Part shown: piece after piece, positions 21,437 to 33,722 of the stretch
How the letters are laid out: every line of letters begins with the position of its first letter
Numbering within the stretch: the first letter of the stretch is position 1
NCBI RefSeq assembly: GCF_019175385.1
Contig: NC_083338.1
Location: 92,649,777-92,713,776 of the forward strand
From: Lycium barbarum
Lineage: Eukaryota; Streptophyta; Magnoliopsida; Solanales; Solanaceae
Reading direction: 5' to 3'
Length of the DNA: 64,000 nucleotides
Program-made: the position numbers and the translations under genes
The notes under the pieces: model-generated
The model's database searches: none
Seen by the model: the letters and a program-made list of their open reading frames with translations, nothing else
What the model was told of the DNA's origin: nothing

Positions 21437-22847
21437 TGATACACTCAAATTACACCTTTTAATGGCATAACATGGACATTGTCAAATATAGTAACCCAAC
21501 AAGGTTGGGGTCGAATCCCATAGGGAATATGGTGTGAAACGGTTACTAAACTCCTAGAATGCTTAATTTAGGTCTAATGTCTTGATCCGATGATTTTTGT
21601 AAAAGTTGGTTGTTTATGACTAATGGCTAACTAATTTCTTTGGATTGTAATTTATGGTAAAAGAAACCAAGGTTGTGTCCCCTTTCGATAAGGTGTATGG
21701 TTATGTATATTGATCTTGATATACTTCTAATGGATCATTATATGAATGCACTTAACCTCTATATGAATCTCAACTATTTCCCAATAAATAAAGATTATCT
21801 ATTTCTATGATTCTCCTAATATAAGAAAGTGAATATTGAAGAATGGTTAATTGTGCCAAGTAAATTCTTCTTATTCCTAAGTGAATTTATTAAACAAAGT
21901 TTAAAGCTTTGAATTCTTGTTATTTATTCTTACCAAACCCTAATTATTTTCCCAGACAACTCAAGATTTATGGCTTTAGTCAATGTTTGCAACCATTAAT
22001 TATGAATGAAGAATAAATAAAGTCTAATAATCCATTATGTGTATATCAATCACAAACCCAATCACAAACTACCCATCATTGGGTTCACAACCCTATTAAG
22101 GGAATTTAGCTACTCATGACAAAGAACAAGAAACAACAAATTGAAGAATTCATAATTGCTTACTTTGGATGGAAAGAGGAATTGATAATACTTGAATTGA
22201 TGTTTTGAATCTCCAAAGTAAAGAGAGTATTTAATGTTCTAAGCCAAAAGTCAAGAAAATAATAACTGGTTCAAAATAAAACCCTACATTGGACTATTTA
22301 TAGGTTTTTAAACGTAAAAGTTACAAAATTACATTTTGGTCCCCGACGACATAAAATACGGTCCGTATTTCACATTATGGACTGTAAACTGGTTTTACGC
22401 CTTGGTTTTCCTTCAAGATCTGGGCAACTGCAGCATCATGGATTACGGACCTTATTTTGATTTACGGTCCGTATTCTACTTGATCGTCTTTCAACTTGTA
22501 AAACTTCAACTTTCTGCCAAGTGCCCAAATGCTAAAATACGCTTTGAAATACGGACTATAAAGTGGAATACGATCCGTAAAAGTTGTTCGTATTTCATCA
22601 TCTTCTCAGCATGCCTTTCTGGTTTTGCTTATCTTTAAATATGCCCAAGGAATACGGCCCGTATTTGAGAATACGACCAATATTTTATCATCAAGGCCAA
22701 GATTTGCACTTTAACAGTTTTCATCCCAAAATTGCTCCATTACATGAAAAACACTAAAAACCCATTAAATTGACACTAACTTGCTTTAAAAAATGTAAAA
22801 CTTCTCGTATAAAGGCCTTGGATGTACCATAATTTCCCGGCACATCA
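21437..22847 (-). mobile_element. Element B 3' LTR
   Basis: 1411 bp, ends TGATACACTC ... CGGCACATCA as read on the plus strand. It aligns along its length with 46702-48134 with numerous substitutions and small indels, so B is clearly older than element A. Minus-strand TATA-like CCTATAAATAGTCC is at 22291-22304. Confidence 0.92.
22355..22690. promoter_or_regulatory. TACGGNCCGTA array in U3 of element B 3' LTR
   Basis: Repeats such as ATACGGTCCGTATT (22358-22371), TTACGGACCTTA, TTACGGTCCGTATT (22461-22474), ATACGATCCGTAA and ATACGGCCCGTATT (22652-22665). They occupy the U3 side immediately upstream (minus sense) of the TATA-like box at 22291-22304. A similar array occurs in the Tekay-type LTRs of this window. 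Confidence 0.65.
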
Positions 22848-22882
22848 ACACCGCTGACTTAAAGTCTTTGCTTGTCCTCAAG
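22848..22882 (-). promoter_or_regulatory. Element B polypurine-tract region
   Basis: On the minus strand TTGAGGACAAGCAA is followed by a degenerate purine run (AAGTCAGCGGTGT) directly before the LTR start TGATGTGCCGGG. The TGAGGACAAGCAA word before a G-rich tract is typical of Athila-type elements. Here the G-run is mutated. Confidence 0.65.
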
Positions 22883-24380
22883 CAAGTCATACAACACAAC
22901 GACTCGATCTAACATCTAGATATAACAGAGTACTAATGGCTACAATGGTTTAACTTCGAACTATAGGCATGCATGTTTATCACAAATTACCATCTCAACT
23001 TTCAAAATCAGAACACGACTCATACTCAGGACACTATAACTCACACTGAAGTTTCAATGCATGTCATAACATTATCAACAACATCAATATACACACAAAC
23101 ATTGCTTTTTTAGGAATGCTCATAATTTCATCTGAAAGACCTCACATAGACCAATGAATTTCCCTCACACATATCACAAAGGGACTAAGATAACGGAGAA
23201 GAGAAGTCACCCACTCTCACAAAGAAATTCATAGATTGCGCTTACACATACCATAGGCTTGCCCTCATTTTCAATATTCTCATCTTTGGACATCTTAGTT
23301 ATGATCACTCTAGGACTTTGTAGGGTTGTAATGTAGGCTTCGGGACGGGTAGGATGCATATTTGGTCAATAGTGGCTCGACCTTCTTGAACACTACACTT
23401 TTTTTTTCTTTTTTTTTTATTCACCTTTCTTATTTCGCTTCTTTACTTTATCCTATAGGGTCTGTGTGACTTTATTGGACTAACACTTATAACTTCTTCT
23501 TTTTTCAGATATTTTCCAGATTTTTTTTCAACACTATGCGTATCAATACCGAACCCTACATCATATAACTTCGCTTCCACCCTCAACTTAGGCTTTTAGC
23601 CTCATTCTTCACAGAATTCACCCAACAACCTCCAACTTACTCATTTTTCACATTCATAATGTCAAGGAGGGATTTTGGTGCAAAGAATGGGATTATTCAA
23701 AGAAAGGGTAAAGGCTCATTAATGGCTAGTCAAAGAAAATTGGTCATAACTAGGGATTATTGTTCATTCATGTATGGACAAAAGCATTTAGAAAGGGTTT
23801 CCAATTAAGCAAAGACGGCCTAGGATCATTTCACAACCAACACATCCTTAGAATGCAAACACGACTACTCGGGTAAGTTCTAGATTGCAAGCATAATAAG
23901 TGAACGAAACTAAAACTCACAACACACAATGGAAACAAAATTCAGCTTAACACAACATCCCAAGCAAGCATTCAACGTACTTAATACTCTCATAATTATC
24001 ATGTCATGAAAATAACCAATCCTTTCAATTCATAGTTATTCCAAAGTATTCATCAAAATTTTTAGGGATTCCAATATTTTTTTTCAAAGTCAAAAATTAG
24101 CATGCCGCAAGTTACTAAAGTATTACCATTTAAGTCAAAACTACTCTATTCTACCTAAGCAACCTAAACATGCCAGTTTCGACAACAAAAACCCCTCAGG
24201 AAAAGAACTCTGGCAAATAAAAGCCGAGGGGGGTTCCTAAACACATATTTACAGTCATACCTAGACGCCCTAGGCACTGTGCATCTCTAGAGACTGGCCT
24301 GCCTCATCAGGCGGCTTACTACTGGACTCGCCTGATCTGCGTTGTGGCTCAACTAAGGACTCAAGGATGGCCTGCTGCAT
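22883..24380 (-). other. Element B non-coding 3' region
   Basis: About 1.5 kb between the env-like region and the polypurine segment. It is AT-rich with poly-T runs at 23398-23423 and 23521-23530. No ORF with a recognisable motif was found. Long untranslated 3' regions are usual in Athila-type elements. Confidence 0.6.
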
Positions 24381-26428
24381 CTACTTGTCCTTCATCTTCT
24401 TCAATCTCTTAGACAGCTCCTCGGGATCCTCAGATGTCTCATGGACCCTCTTGCCTTTGCCCCGCACAAGGGACGCAGCATCCTCCTCCTCCTCAGACTC
24501 CTTCAGATCCAACACATGAATGATACTCGGCAAAGTGGCACGTGGTGCTGGAACTGGTGCGTCTCCTGTACCTTGCACTTTAAGTGCCTCAAGCTCCTTC
24601 CTCAGACTCTCCAACTCCAACTTACTCCTCAAAGAAGCAGACTCTCCACCGGGTGCGGTCTGCTCTCTAGTCAACAATCTAGACTCAAAACTATCTAGTC
24701 TAGTCTGATATACCTCATGCCTCTTCTGGAACTCCGCACGGATATCTGTAGTAGCCTCTGTAATCAATGTCTCCACGATCTTCACCACCTTTGGTTTGAA
24801 CTGTTGTAAGATTCTCCCTACTTATCTTTCAACCTTCACTTCCTTGAATGCAATCAGACTATAGTTATCATGGCTGAAATTTAGCAGCTTCAAATCTGGA
24901 TCTTCAGGCTCAGTAGATGCAGCAGCTGTGGCAGAACCCAAGGGAGGACCATGTGTAGCAGTTGTACCATGGGCTGTCTCGGCTGCTAAAGCCGGTGGAT
25001 GTATCGTCTCAGCCGCAGCTGCAGTACTCGCGGCAACACTTTCTGGGACACATGTAGTGGTACCAACAGGCTCAGTAACCGTAGCATCAAAGTCGGGCTC
25101 TATTGGATCAGTCCCAAAAGCATGGCTCGGACTCAACTCTAACTGAGTGTCATCGTCATCACCGTACTGATCTGCCTCCTTGTCATTCTTGCACGGAACC
25201 TTATTCTTCCTCCAATCTCCCACATGGACAGCTTTGATGGTGTTGTCCCATTTCGAAAGCTGAAATGTCCTTGCCCTTCTACACAACTCCATGATAAGAC
25301 ACGGGAATACCATGGTTTGCTAGGGCTTGTGTGCCCTCACATGCAGCTCCTCAACAATTAGCTCTCTAATATCCATCGGATACCTTGACATAAACGAAGC
25401 AATAGTACCTGCCTAATTGGTTGTAAGGGTGTTGTTAGCCTGGGTTGGAGTGATCCGGTACTTAAGCAATGTCCACCAAAACTTGGCTTCCATCGAGAAG
25501 CAACTTTTAGTAACCCTTACTCTCCCATCATTTGTCCATTTCTGCTTGTGTGGCTGAGATGTGATAGTGGCTGCAGTCTATTCCCTCACAGACTTATTGT
25601 CTTTCCTTGCCCTCTTGTCTAGGAAAAGGCTCAAATCGGTAAGTGCCACATAGTCATTGCTAAATAGAACTCTATTGATGGCCTTGGTGGAAATATAAAC
25701 ATGGGAGTTTCAGACTGTCACATTCTCCAACATAGGTATTTGATGTCAAATATGACTTGGTTTTTTTAGAGCTATCAACACAACCCCATATGCCACATAT
25801 AATTCCCTCACGACGTGCGGACAATACTCTCCTGGCTCGTGAGTGAAGGTATCTAACTGATACATCCTGACTATCTCGTCAAGTTGTGGATATGACGAAA
25901 CAACCTCGAAAATCAACCGCCGCAAATATGCTCCTCTGCGGCTTACCTCCATTTTTTTGTCCCAGCCATCCATTGTTCATATAACTCTTTTGAACCTTTA
26001 ACCAAGAATCTGAGTTTTTCTTCCCCCAGACGTTTCGTCGGAATGGCTAATTTCTGACCCTCCGGTGGTGTATCAGAAGCCTAAGCTTGGCTAGGACTTG
26101 GCTCCTCTGAGACACTCTATTGCTCAGTTTGTTGTGTCGCCCCCTTGCTTGCTGCTTTCGCGTTAGAATCCCCCTCTTCAGACTGAGCGAGTTCCGACTC
26201 GGATCTAGATGGTGTCATGGTTGAGGGTGTAGATGGCCTTGTTGATGTGCCATGTGTGGGGACCCCTCTTACCTTCGGTGGAGGTATAAATTTTGTGAAC
26301 TCGGATCCTGAATCTTCCCCTTCAGAATTGGAGGGTTCATCTCTCAAATTAAAATTCGAGCTCACTTTCTTTCCTTTGCCCCTGTGTCGGGGCCCCGCTT
26401 TCTTTGCTGCATTTTTTTTCTAACCCAT
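24381..26428 (-). pseudogene. Element B env-like ORF (Athila third ORF, plant transposon domain)
   Basis: A candidate ATG at 26428 gives MG then a stop, after which the same frame reads a Lys-rich stretch and SSNFNLRDEPSNSEGEDSGS (acidic/Ser-rich). Further down come EVVSSYPQLDEIVRMY and EYCPHVVRELYVAYG (about 25790-25920), then YRITPTQANNTL and DIRELIVEELHVRAHK (about 25340-25450). Next is a spacer rich in Ala and Glu (24822-25313), and last a coiled-coil-like tail (24381-24788: EFQKRHEVYQTRLDSFESRL, LELESLRKELEALK) ending in a KR-rich segment. The middle matches the family called putative plant transposon protein in Athila elements. At least five stops interrupt it. No clear signal peptide or transmembrane segment was seen, so an envelope role is only a label. 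Confidence 0.7.
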
Positions 26429-26534
26429 CCCTACAAAATACACATCCTATTAGTTACCATGAAACAACTAAACAAAAGAAAAAATAAAAGAACTGTACAA
26501 AAAACTATCTTCTGTCTGTGACCGTGAACATATA

Positions 26535-26690
26535 ATACAGATCGTAATATGAATTACGGTCCATAAATCAGGTCGTATTGTGCCATCTCTATTTTTAGAC
26601 CCCACTGTTTTTTGGCTTTTCAATTTAATGACTAAATACGGACCGTAAAGTGAAATACGGTACGTAACTCAGTTCGTCTTTCGTTTCACA
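26535..26690. promoter_or_regulatory. Internal palindrome array 1 of element B
   Basis: ATTACGGTCCATAA, ATACGGACCGTAAAG and ATACGGTACGTAA elements lie in the gap between integrase and the env-like region, just upstream of the env-like start in minus sense. A splice-acceptor-like TTTTGTAG precedes the ATG at 26428. Confidence 0.5.
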
Positions 26691-27849
26691 CAGTCACAGA
26701 ACAAAGCTTGTTTTGGTTGTTTCAAGAAAACATCAATTATCATGGTTTCACATTGTATTGAGGGTCGGGTTACTCAGAATTAACCCAATTTCATAAAAAA
26801 TTCTTTTCAATTACTCATGGTTCATGATATTGGTGGGCATACCAAAACTTGAAATTTGAAATTCAAGGTGTGGAATGCCCTCCAACCCATTTGGGTCCTA
26901 TAAACACACTTCCCAAGAGATTTACAAACTTATAACATCATTACCCCAACATAAGATCATTAACCAAGACAAATTTCACAAAACCCTAGTGTAATCAACA
27001 CCTACCAACTATTACATACCTAAATTGAGTAAATTAAGAGTAGAGAGTGTAAATCCTACCTATAATGATGAATACAAGATGATAACCTTGAAGAACTTTG
27101 AGATTAGAATCAACAAGAGTAGTTAAACTAGGGCAGAGAGATTAGGGTTATGGTTGGGTGAAGATGATGAATTTGTGATCGTACACTGGTGTATTTATGG
27201 AGATGGCAGGGGTGGAAGATGATGGGTTTGGTAGTGGGAGATCGTGGGTTGATGTGTTAGGAGTGGGAGTTATGTTTGAAGTGTTGGGAATATGAAAAGA
27301 GGCGGCATTTATGTATCTCTCTCTTCCTGTTTGTTTAAGCAACTGCTCGCTTTTTTTCCTTCTAAATACGATCCGTGAAGTGACATACGACCCGTATTTA
27401 AAGATTTTTCTTTAGACAGTGCACTGTGTTGTGTCATGAAGGATTATGACCAGGTTTACGGGCCGTATTTTGAAATACGATCCATATTCCATGGTCGTAA
27501 TTTTTCATGTTACAATACAATGCTACTGGTTTGTGACATTGTTAAATACGCCTTGTTTTACGCCCCGTAGTGTGAAATATAGTCCGTAAAAGCAAGGCGT
27601 ATTTTGCAATGTTTCAAAACAGTCTATCTGATGCTTAACTTACCTGTTCTTCATCAATGTTTTCTGCAACATAGTCCTGCACCAAAACAAATGTTACCTT
27701 ATATGCTTCAAGAACAAAAAGAAAATAATCACTACACTTAGGTTGCCTCCCAAGAAGTGCTTGATTTAACATCGCGGCACGACGGTGGTACCAATTTACT
27801 CGTGGTCGGTATCCACCAGGTCAGCATTTATTCCAAGGTGCTTCAACTT
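26691..27849 (-). promoter_or_regulatory. Region between integrase and env-like ORF with a second palindrome array (27365-27605)
   Basis: Array 2 includes ATACGATCCGTGAAG, ATACGACCCGTATT, TTACGGGCCGTATT (27459-27472), ATACGATCCATATT and ATAGTCCGTAAA. About 160 bp downstream in minus sense is CCATAAATACACC (near 27190-27203), TATA-like. It is followed by a leader-like stretch free of ORFs with CT-rich, ACCC- and CCCTAA-containing DNA. This is the arrangement of U3 array, TATA box and leader repeated inside the element. It could be a promoter for the env-like ORF. That is inference. Confidence 0.45.
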
Positions 27850-28464
27850 TTATCGGTCAAATATTCTATCCCCATCAACCATTTTGTGATAGTGCTTTAC
27901 CCTCTGCCCGTGCATTTTAAATGTCCGAGTTCCATCTCCGGACTTCAGTTCAATTGCCCTATGGGGTGAAACACCTACGACCTCAAATGGACCAAACCAC
28001 CTTGATTTTAACTTGCCCGGTAGCAACTTCAACCGAGAGTTAAATAGCAAGACAGGATCACCTTTGTAGAATTCTCGCTTCAGGATTTTCTTATCATGAT
28101 ACTGCTTCATCCTCTCTTTATAAAGTGTTGCACTCTCATATGCCTGGTACCGAAATTCATCCATCTCATTAAGTTGAAACAACCTGAGCTTGGTCGCCTC
28201 TTCCCAATCCATATTCAATTTCATCAAAGCCCATATAGCCTTATGTTCAAGTTCAACCAACAAGTGACATGCTTTTTCGAAAATGAGCTTGAAGGGTGAA
28301 GTTCCAATTGGAGTCTTAAAAGTCGTCCGGTAGGCCCATAGAGCATCATCGAGCTTGTGGGCCCAATAAATTCTGTTTGCATTTACCGTTTTAGCTAGAA
28401 TACTCTTTATCTCCCGATTGGAGACTTCAACTTGCCCACTTGTCTGAGGATGATAAGGAGTTGC
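27850..28464 (-). pseudogene. pol: Element B integrase, C-terminal part
   Basis: Open for 206 codons. It starts in the core domain just after solo LTR S1 ([20 protein letters not shown], with the catalytic Glu in GQVEV), then [20 protein letters not shown] and the C-terminal domain ([35 protein letters not shown]). These are the usual Athila/Tat integrase landmarks. It joins to 31697-32225 after removing S1. No chromodomain is present, unlike elements C, E and H1. Confidence 0.88.
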
Positions 28465-29149
28465 TGTCACGACCCAACCCCGTGGGCCGCGACTGGTACC
28501 CTAACTGGGTACCCGTACATACCTACCCGACTGACTTTCGAATCATACGGATTTTTTTTTCTTTTTCAAAACAGAAGTTACAGAAGTAGGCCGGTACAAA
28601 TACGGCACGCGCGCGACCATATATATATATACCTGAACATACAGACATTTACAGATAAGCCGATAAGGCTAACATACAGACGAAACCCGTAACCCACACA
28701 TCTATCTACAGGCCTCTACAGACATACAGAATCATATGACGGGACAGGGCCCCGCCGTACCCAGAATATCCATACATACAGAGTGTACAGAAAACAGAAG
28801 ATATATACCAAAAATATACGCTCCGGATCAAAGGAGCTCCTCAAAACAGCTGGATCAGAAACTTATACTGGCGGCGTATCACCTGGCGCGTCTATACCTG
28901 CGGGCATGTAACGCAGCCCCCGAAGAACGGGGGTCAGTACGAAAAATGTACCGAGTATGTAAAGCAGAAATATAACAGATATAAGCATAGTCCGAACCGG
29001 AATCACAGAAATATAACGGACAGAACCATAAATCAGACTGACGGATAGAGTCATGATCCAGACAGACATACAGAATCGTGTTCCATACAAATAAACAGAA
29101 TTATGGTTCGGACAGACAGACGGAATCATAATACGGACAGACGAGCAAA

Positions 29150-29240
29150 ATCAGAATCCATACGGACATACAGAATCAGAAGCCATACGGACATACAGAA
29201 TCAAAAGCCATACGGACATACAGACATAGTCGTAATTCCG
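29150..29240. repeat. Short tandem repeats of CCATACGGACATACAGAATC
   Basis: About three direct copies, roughly 30 bp apart, inside a longer ACAGA/CGGACAGA-rich low-complexity tract (about 29000-29310) of solo LTR S1. Confidence 0.7.
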
Positions 29241-30309
29241 ACGGACAGACAGAAGTATGTCGGATAGAATTATGCATGCAGAGTAGTACAGAGTCATACA
29301 GAATCATACAGAGGCATGTGCTTATATAAATACAGATGGCACACGCATACATTCATACAGATCCCGGCCCTGTCTGGGGGCGCGGTAACAGAACCCGGCC
29401 CTCTTAGTACGGGACGCGGTGGACAGACAGAATTAGATCAGATCATATGCCATCCTGGCTGCCATCCCCATACACAGATCATAATATCATACAGACATAC
29501 AGATCCCGGCCCGCACGCCGAGGGACGCGGTGAACAATGCAGAGAAATATGCACGATAACAGAACCTGGCCCGGGTCGCAGTGAAAGAATGCATTGAGAC
29601 AGACACAAACCGATAAATGAGAAACTACTTACATACAGACTCAACATACAGACTCAATCAAACTGAAGGGTGCCAAACGGCGAGCCAAAATCAGAATATC
29701 CGGATAGTATGCATAGTACGCGCCTATATCCTAGTTGGGAAGGCACGGCAGATTATTATCAGAATTGGATTCTCAGATGTTCAGAAATCATGTTGTATAA
29801 ATTACACAAAAATAGCCATGTCATACACAAAATAATAGTCCAGAAGTTTTTAGAGAAAATCGGACCAAAACGGAAGTATTTAAAATTTTACAGAAGATAT
29901 CGGGCCTTGTGGGCCCGCCTCGGACCAACTCGAGGCTACATAGGTAAATTATTGCTAATAGACCTTATGAGGTCATCCATAGTCGTTTGGAAGTGTTCCG
30001 ACTCCGTTTAAGGAAGTTTTGTACAAAAATTCACTTTAAAGGCAATTTGTAAGAAAATAGCTTCAACTGAATTGAAGGAATTGGAGCGGTTTTCCGTCTC
30101 GAATTCCGGGGAACGGAGTCGTACTTAAGGCTCGCGGCCGACCCTACCACATCCAGAACATGCCTAGGAACATACGGGAATGTTTCACATACCTCGATAG
30201 CGCCTTACGCTCGCTTGGCGTCAATCCCAATTTCGTCAAAAATCTAGAAATGGTCAAGTTTACCATTTGTTAGTTTCAAACTTTTCAATAATCCAACTTA
30301 ACACATACT

Positions 30310-30332
30310 TGCCTACCGAAATTTCGGCAGCA
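30310..30332. repeat. CTACCGAAATTTCGGCAG palindrome in S1
   Basis: A near-perfect inverted repeat centred on AAATTT. It is followed by GCATTTCC, and the same palindrome plus GCATTTCC is in both LTRs of element A (12977, 18847). Decayed versions (GGGCAGCATTTCC) are in the C-type LTRs. It could form a hairpin in the transcript. Confidence 0.7.
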
Positions 30333-31696
30333 TTTCCTCTGTATATAAGACATCCCCGAGACTTAGCTCGGCTCAATGCATCAACACAACAACCCAGAAT
30401 GACATCAAAACAACAATAGACATTAAAACATACACTATGGCATCACTAGCCATCTTTCGACATAACGAAACATCTTTCGTTTCAAACTTACATTTCCAAA
30501 CCAAACTTATCATTTTCATATTCATCAACCATCAAAATCATCACAACATACGTCGGAGGCATATCATACCATTTCCACACAATATACACAAGATATGCAA
30601 AACATACCAACTTTCCATTAAGCCACTACTTATCCAATTTTTCCTAACTTTCAACATACAAGTTAATTATACATTTCCATCTTCCAAATTCATCAACAAT
30701 AATCATAATTTGCCTCTTGATACTTTCATTTCCATTTTTACATAAACCATAACAAAGTTGCATACTTTCCTACAACAACTTGATAACCATTTTTCCAAGA
30801 CAACAAGGATTGTTATCTTTCCATTCACTTCACCATAACACACTTAACATACAAACAAGATCAAATTCATACTCCATCAACACATAACCATACCACACGG
30901 CCACCTCCTACATTCTTAAATTTTCACTAATTCATTCCACTTTCATTTCTAATACAATTTCCACCACACTACAACTAAATTACAACATGAATTCAAATAA
31001 TCCAAGACATGTAATTCATTTACATGTATTCGGCCAACAAGCATACTTTTCAACACACAAAATTTCCATGTTTTTCATTCATTCACACATACTACAACAT
31101 ACATATACCTTCCATAACATAACAAAAGCATAAAATCCTTACCTTTCTTAAAGTTCTTCACTTTGCACTAAACTTGTCCTCTTGCCAAACTAATTGTACC
31201 GAGTTGTAGAGGACTTTGCACTTAGTAGTATTCCCACAAGAATTGAATTTTAAACTCAAGGATTAGGCTCCAAGAATTTTCTTTCTTTTCTTTCTTTTTC
31301 TCCTCTCTAACCCGAAATGGTCTTGTTCTCTATTTCTTGATTTTTCTTGCTTTCTTGAACCTTCTATGGATATGTATAACCATATATAATATTACCTAAT
31401 TAAAATCATGGACTTGGGCCCCTTTTCTTTTTACATAGCATGGCTGGTTGGGCCTTCCCTTTTGGGCCTTGTTTTATTAATTTTGTTGAGCCCAAATTGG
31501 TGGTTACATCTTGTAATTCATAAGGCAAGTTTCCAAAATTCCAATTTTGCCCTTGGCCACCTTTCGTAATTCCACACCATTGAATTCATGACCTACACAT
31601 TCATACCAAGTAAGGTCCAATTGTGGCCTTATTCATCACAAGTCAATTTATCTTGAATTTTTCGAATAAGCGAAAAATGTCGGATGTAACAGTTGC

Positions 31697-32225
31697 CAAC
31701 CTATGTTTTACTCCATACTTCTCCATCAATCCCGCGAAAGCTCTATTGCAAACGTGGGAACCACCATCACTGATTATAGCCCTCGATGTTTTTCGTTAGG
31801 ATCCCAATGACACTCTTGGCCCCATTGTTAGGTAAAGCCACCGCTTCTACCAATTTCGACACCTAGTCCACAACATCCAAGATATATTTCATGCCACCAG
31901 AGCTTACAAAGGGTCCCATAAAATCAATCCCCCAAACATCAAACACCTCCACCTCCATTACAAAGTTTATAGGCATCTCTTGCCTTCAGCCTATATTCCC
32001 TTGCCTCTGATATTGATCACAAGACCACACCAATAGATTTGCATCATGAAAGATAGTCGGCTAGGAATAACCATATTCAAGAACTTTAGCAGCAGTCTGG
32101 TTACCATATGATGACCCCCAACAGGAGAGTCATAGCATACCTTTAGAATCGCCATCACTTCACTTTCGGGAACACAACGCCGAATGATTTTGTCAGCATA
32201 TGTTCTAAACAAGTAAGGCTCGTTC
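31697..32225 (-). pseudogene. pol: Element B integrase, N-terminal part
   Basis: Degenerate zinc-finger region (ILKVCYDSPVGGHHMVTRLL in 31991-32212), then core motifs [13 protein letters not shown] (first Asp) and IISDGGSHVCN (second Asp) in different frames because of frameshifts and stops. The frame is cut by S1 at 31697. Confidence 0.82.
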
Positions 32226-32278
32226 CAATATTATTGACGAGAATCCCGCAAGAACTTCTTCTTTTGGTATGCTTTGAT

Positions 32279-32817
32279 CTACAAATAATTTACAATGTCT
32301 GCATACCATGGTGCTACCTCCATTGACACAGCCAACACCCTCTCATTTGGAAATGCATCATCGATATCTTGCTCATCCGAAGGTCTCCTAGCTTCTTCAA
32401 GCCGAGAGAGATGATCAACAACGTTATTCTCAGTTCCTTTGCGGTCTTTCACCTCAAAGTCAAACTCTTGCAGCAATAGCACCTATCAGATCAATCGCGG
32501 CTTATCTTTTTTTTTTTTGCCATCAGGTATCTTAATGCAGCATGATAAGTGTATACCACGACTTTGGACCCCAACAAATAGGCTAAAAAATTCTCAAAAG
32601 CAAAAACTATTGCATACAGCTCTTGCTCCGTCACTGTGTAGTTCATCTGAGCAGCATCCAATGTTTTTCTTGAATAATAGATCAGATGCATGGCTTTATT
32701 ATGTCTCTGGCCAAGCATAGCACCAATAGCAAAGCCACTTGCATCACACATCAATTCGAACGATAGAGACCAGTCGAGAAAAACAATAATAGGTGTTGTG
32801 GTCAACCGCTGCTTCAA
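32279..32817 (-). pseudogene. pol: Element B RNase H
   Basis: RNase H of the Athila type: LSFELMCDASGFAIGAMLGQ, then NYTVTEQELYAIVFAFENF and VVVYTYHAALRYLM, and after a stop [20 protein letters not shown]. The third catalytic position, Asp in VYTDHAAL of the family, is Tyr here. A poly-lysine run from 32505-32520 (poly-T on plus) marks a slippage-prone stretch. Confidence 0.85.
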
Positions 32818-32885
32818 TTCATCGAACGCCTTTCGGCACTTCTCGTCAAATTCAAACTTAGCCTCTTTTTCAAGAAGCTTTCACA

Positions 32886-33720
32886 TCAGATTAGCAATTT
32901 TTGATAAATCCTTGATGAAACGCCTATAGAAACCGGTGTGTCCCAAAAAGCTCCGGACACCTTTAATTGAGATAGGGGAGGAAGCTTCGAAATCACATCA
33001 ATTTTTGCTTGATCGACCTCAATCCCTTTCTCAGAGATTTTATGCCCGAGGACGATCCCTTCCTTCACCATGAAATGGCACTTCTCCCAATTCAGCACTA
33101 GATTAGTCTCCTCATAGCGTTTAAGCACTTGACCTAGATGGCCAACATAGTCATCAAAAGAATCACCAACAACCAAGAAGTCATGCATAAAGACCTCGAG
33201 AAAGTATTCCACCATATCAGAGAATATCGACATCATACACCGCTAAAACGTAGTCAGTGCATTGCGAAGACCAAAAGGCATCCTGCTGAAAGAAAATGTC
33301 CCATACAGATAAGGTAAAGTCATATTCTCTTGATACTCCAGGGCGATGTTGATCTGATTGTAGCCCGAATAACCATCAAGGAAGCAATAATAAGATCGTC
33401 CCGCTAGCCGATCAAGCATTTTGCCAATAAAAGGCATAGGGAAGTGATCCTTGAACGTGGAAGCGTTCAGCTTGCGATAGTCCATGCAAACTCTCCATCC
33501 GGTTACAGTCCTCATCGGAATCAGCTCATTCTTTGCATTGGGCACCACTGTGATGCCTCACGTTTTTGGAACACATTGGACTGGGCTCACTCATTTACTG
33601 TCAGTAATCGGGTAAACCACTCCAGCATCTAACCATTTGATGATCTCTTTCTTGACGACTTCTTGCATATTCTCATTCAGTCTCCTTTGATGCTCCACAC
33701 TCGGTTTGCTATCCCCCTCC
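32886..33720 (-). pseudogene. pol: Element B reverse transcriptase
   Basis: RT in two open pieces (33548-33243 and 33236-32886) with a stop between them. It shows GWRVCMDYRKLNASTFKDHF, YYCFLDGYSGYNQI (first catalytic Asp) and RMPFGLRNA, but the YxDD box reads FMHDFLVVGDSF, so one catalytic Asp is His. A loss-of-function RT. Confidence 0.88.
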
Positions 33721-33722
33721 AA

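Larger units (their letters stand above)
28465..31691 (-). mobile_element. Solo LTR S1, 3227 bp
   Basis: Minus-strand ends TGTTACATCCGAC ... GGGTTGGGTCGTGACA, with perfect duplication GTTGC (28460-28464 and 31692-31696) inside B integrase. No primer site, gag or pol is present, so it is a solo LTR left by LTR-LTR recombination. It carries the shared modules: CAGTACG/TGTACCGAGTATG (28933-28960), ATGCCCGCAGGT on the minus strand (28901-28912), the CCGAAATTTCGG palindrome (30316-30327), and a donor-like AAGGTAAGG near 31137-31148. Confidence 0.93.

Noticed and set aside
27148..27342. 64-codon minus-strand ORF rich in Thr/Pro/Ser/Asn
   Set aside because: Lies in the leader-like DNA before the env-like region, short, no domain; probably untranslated.
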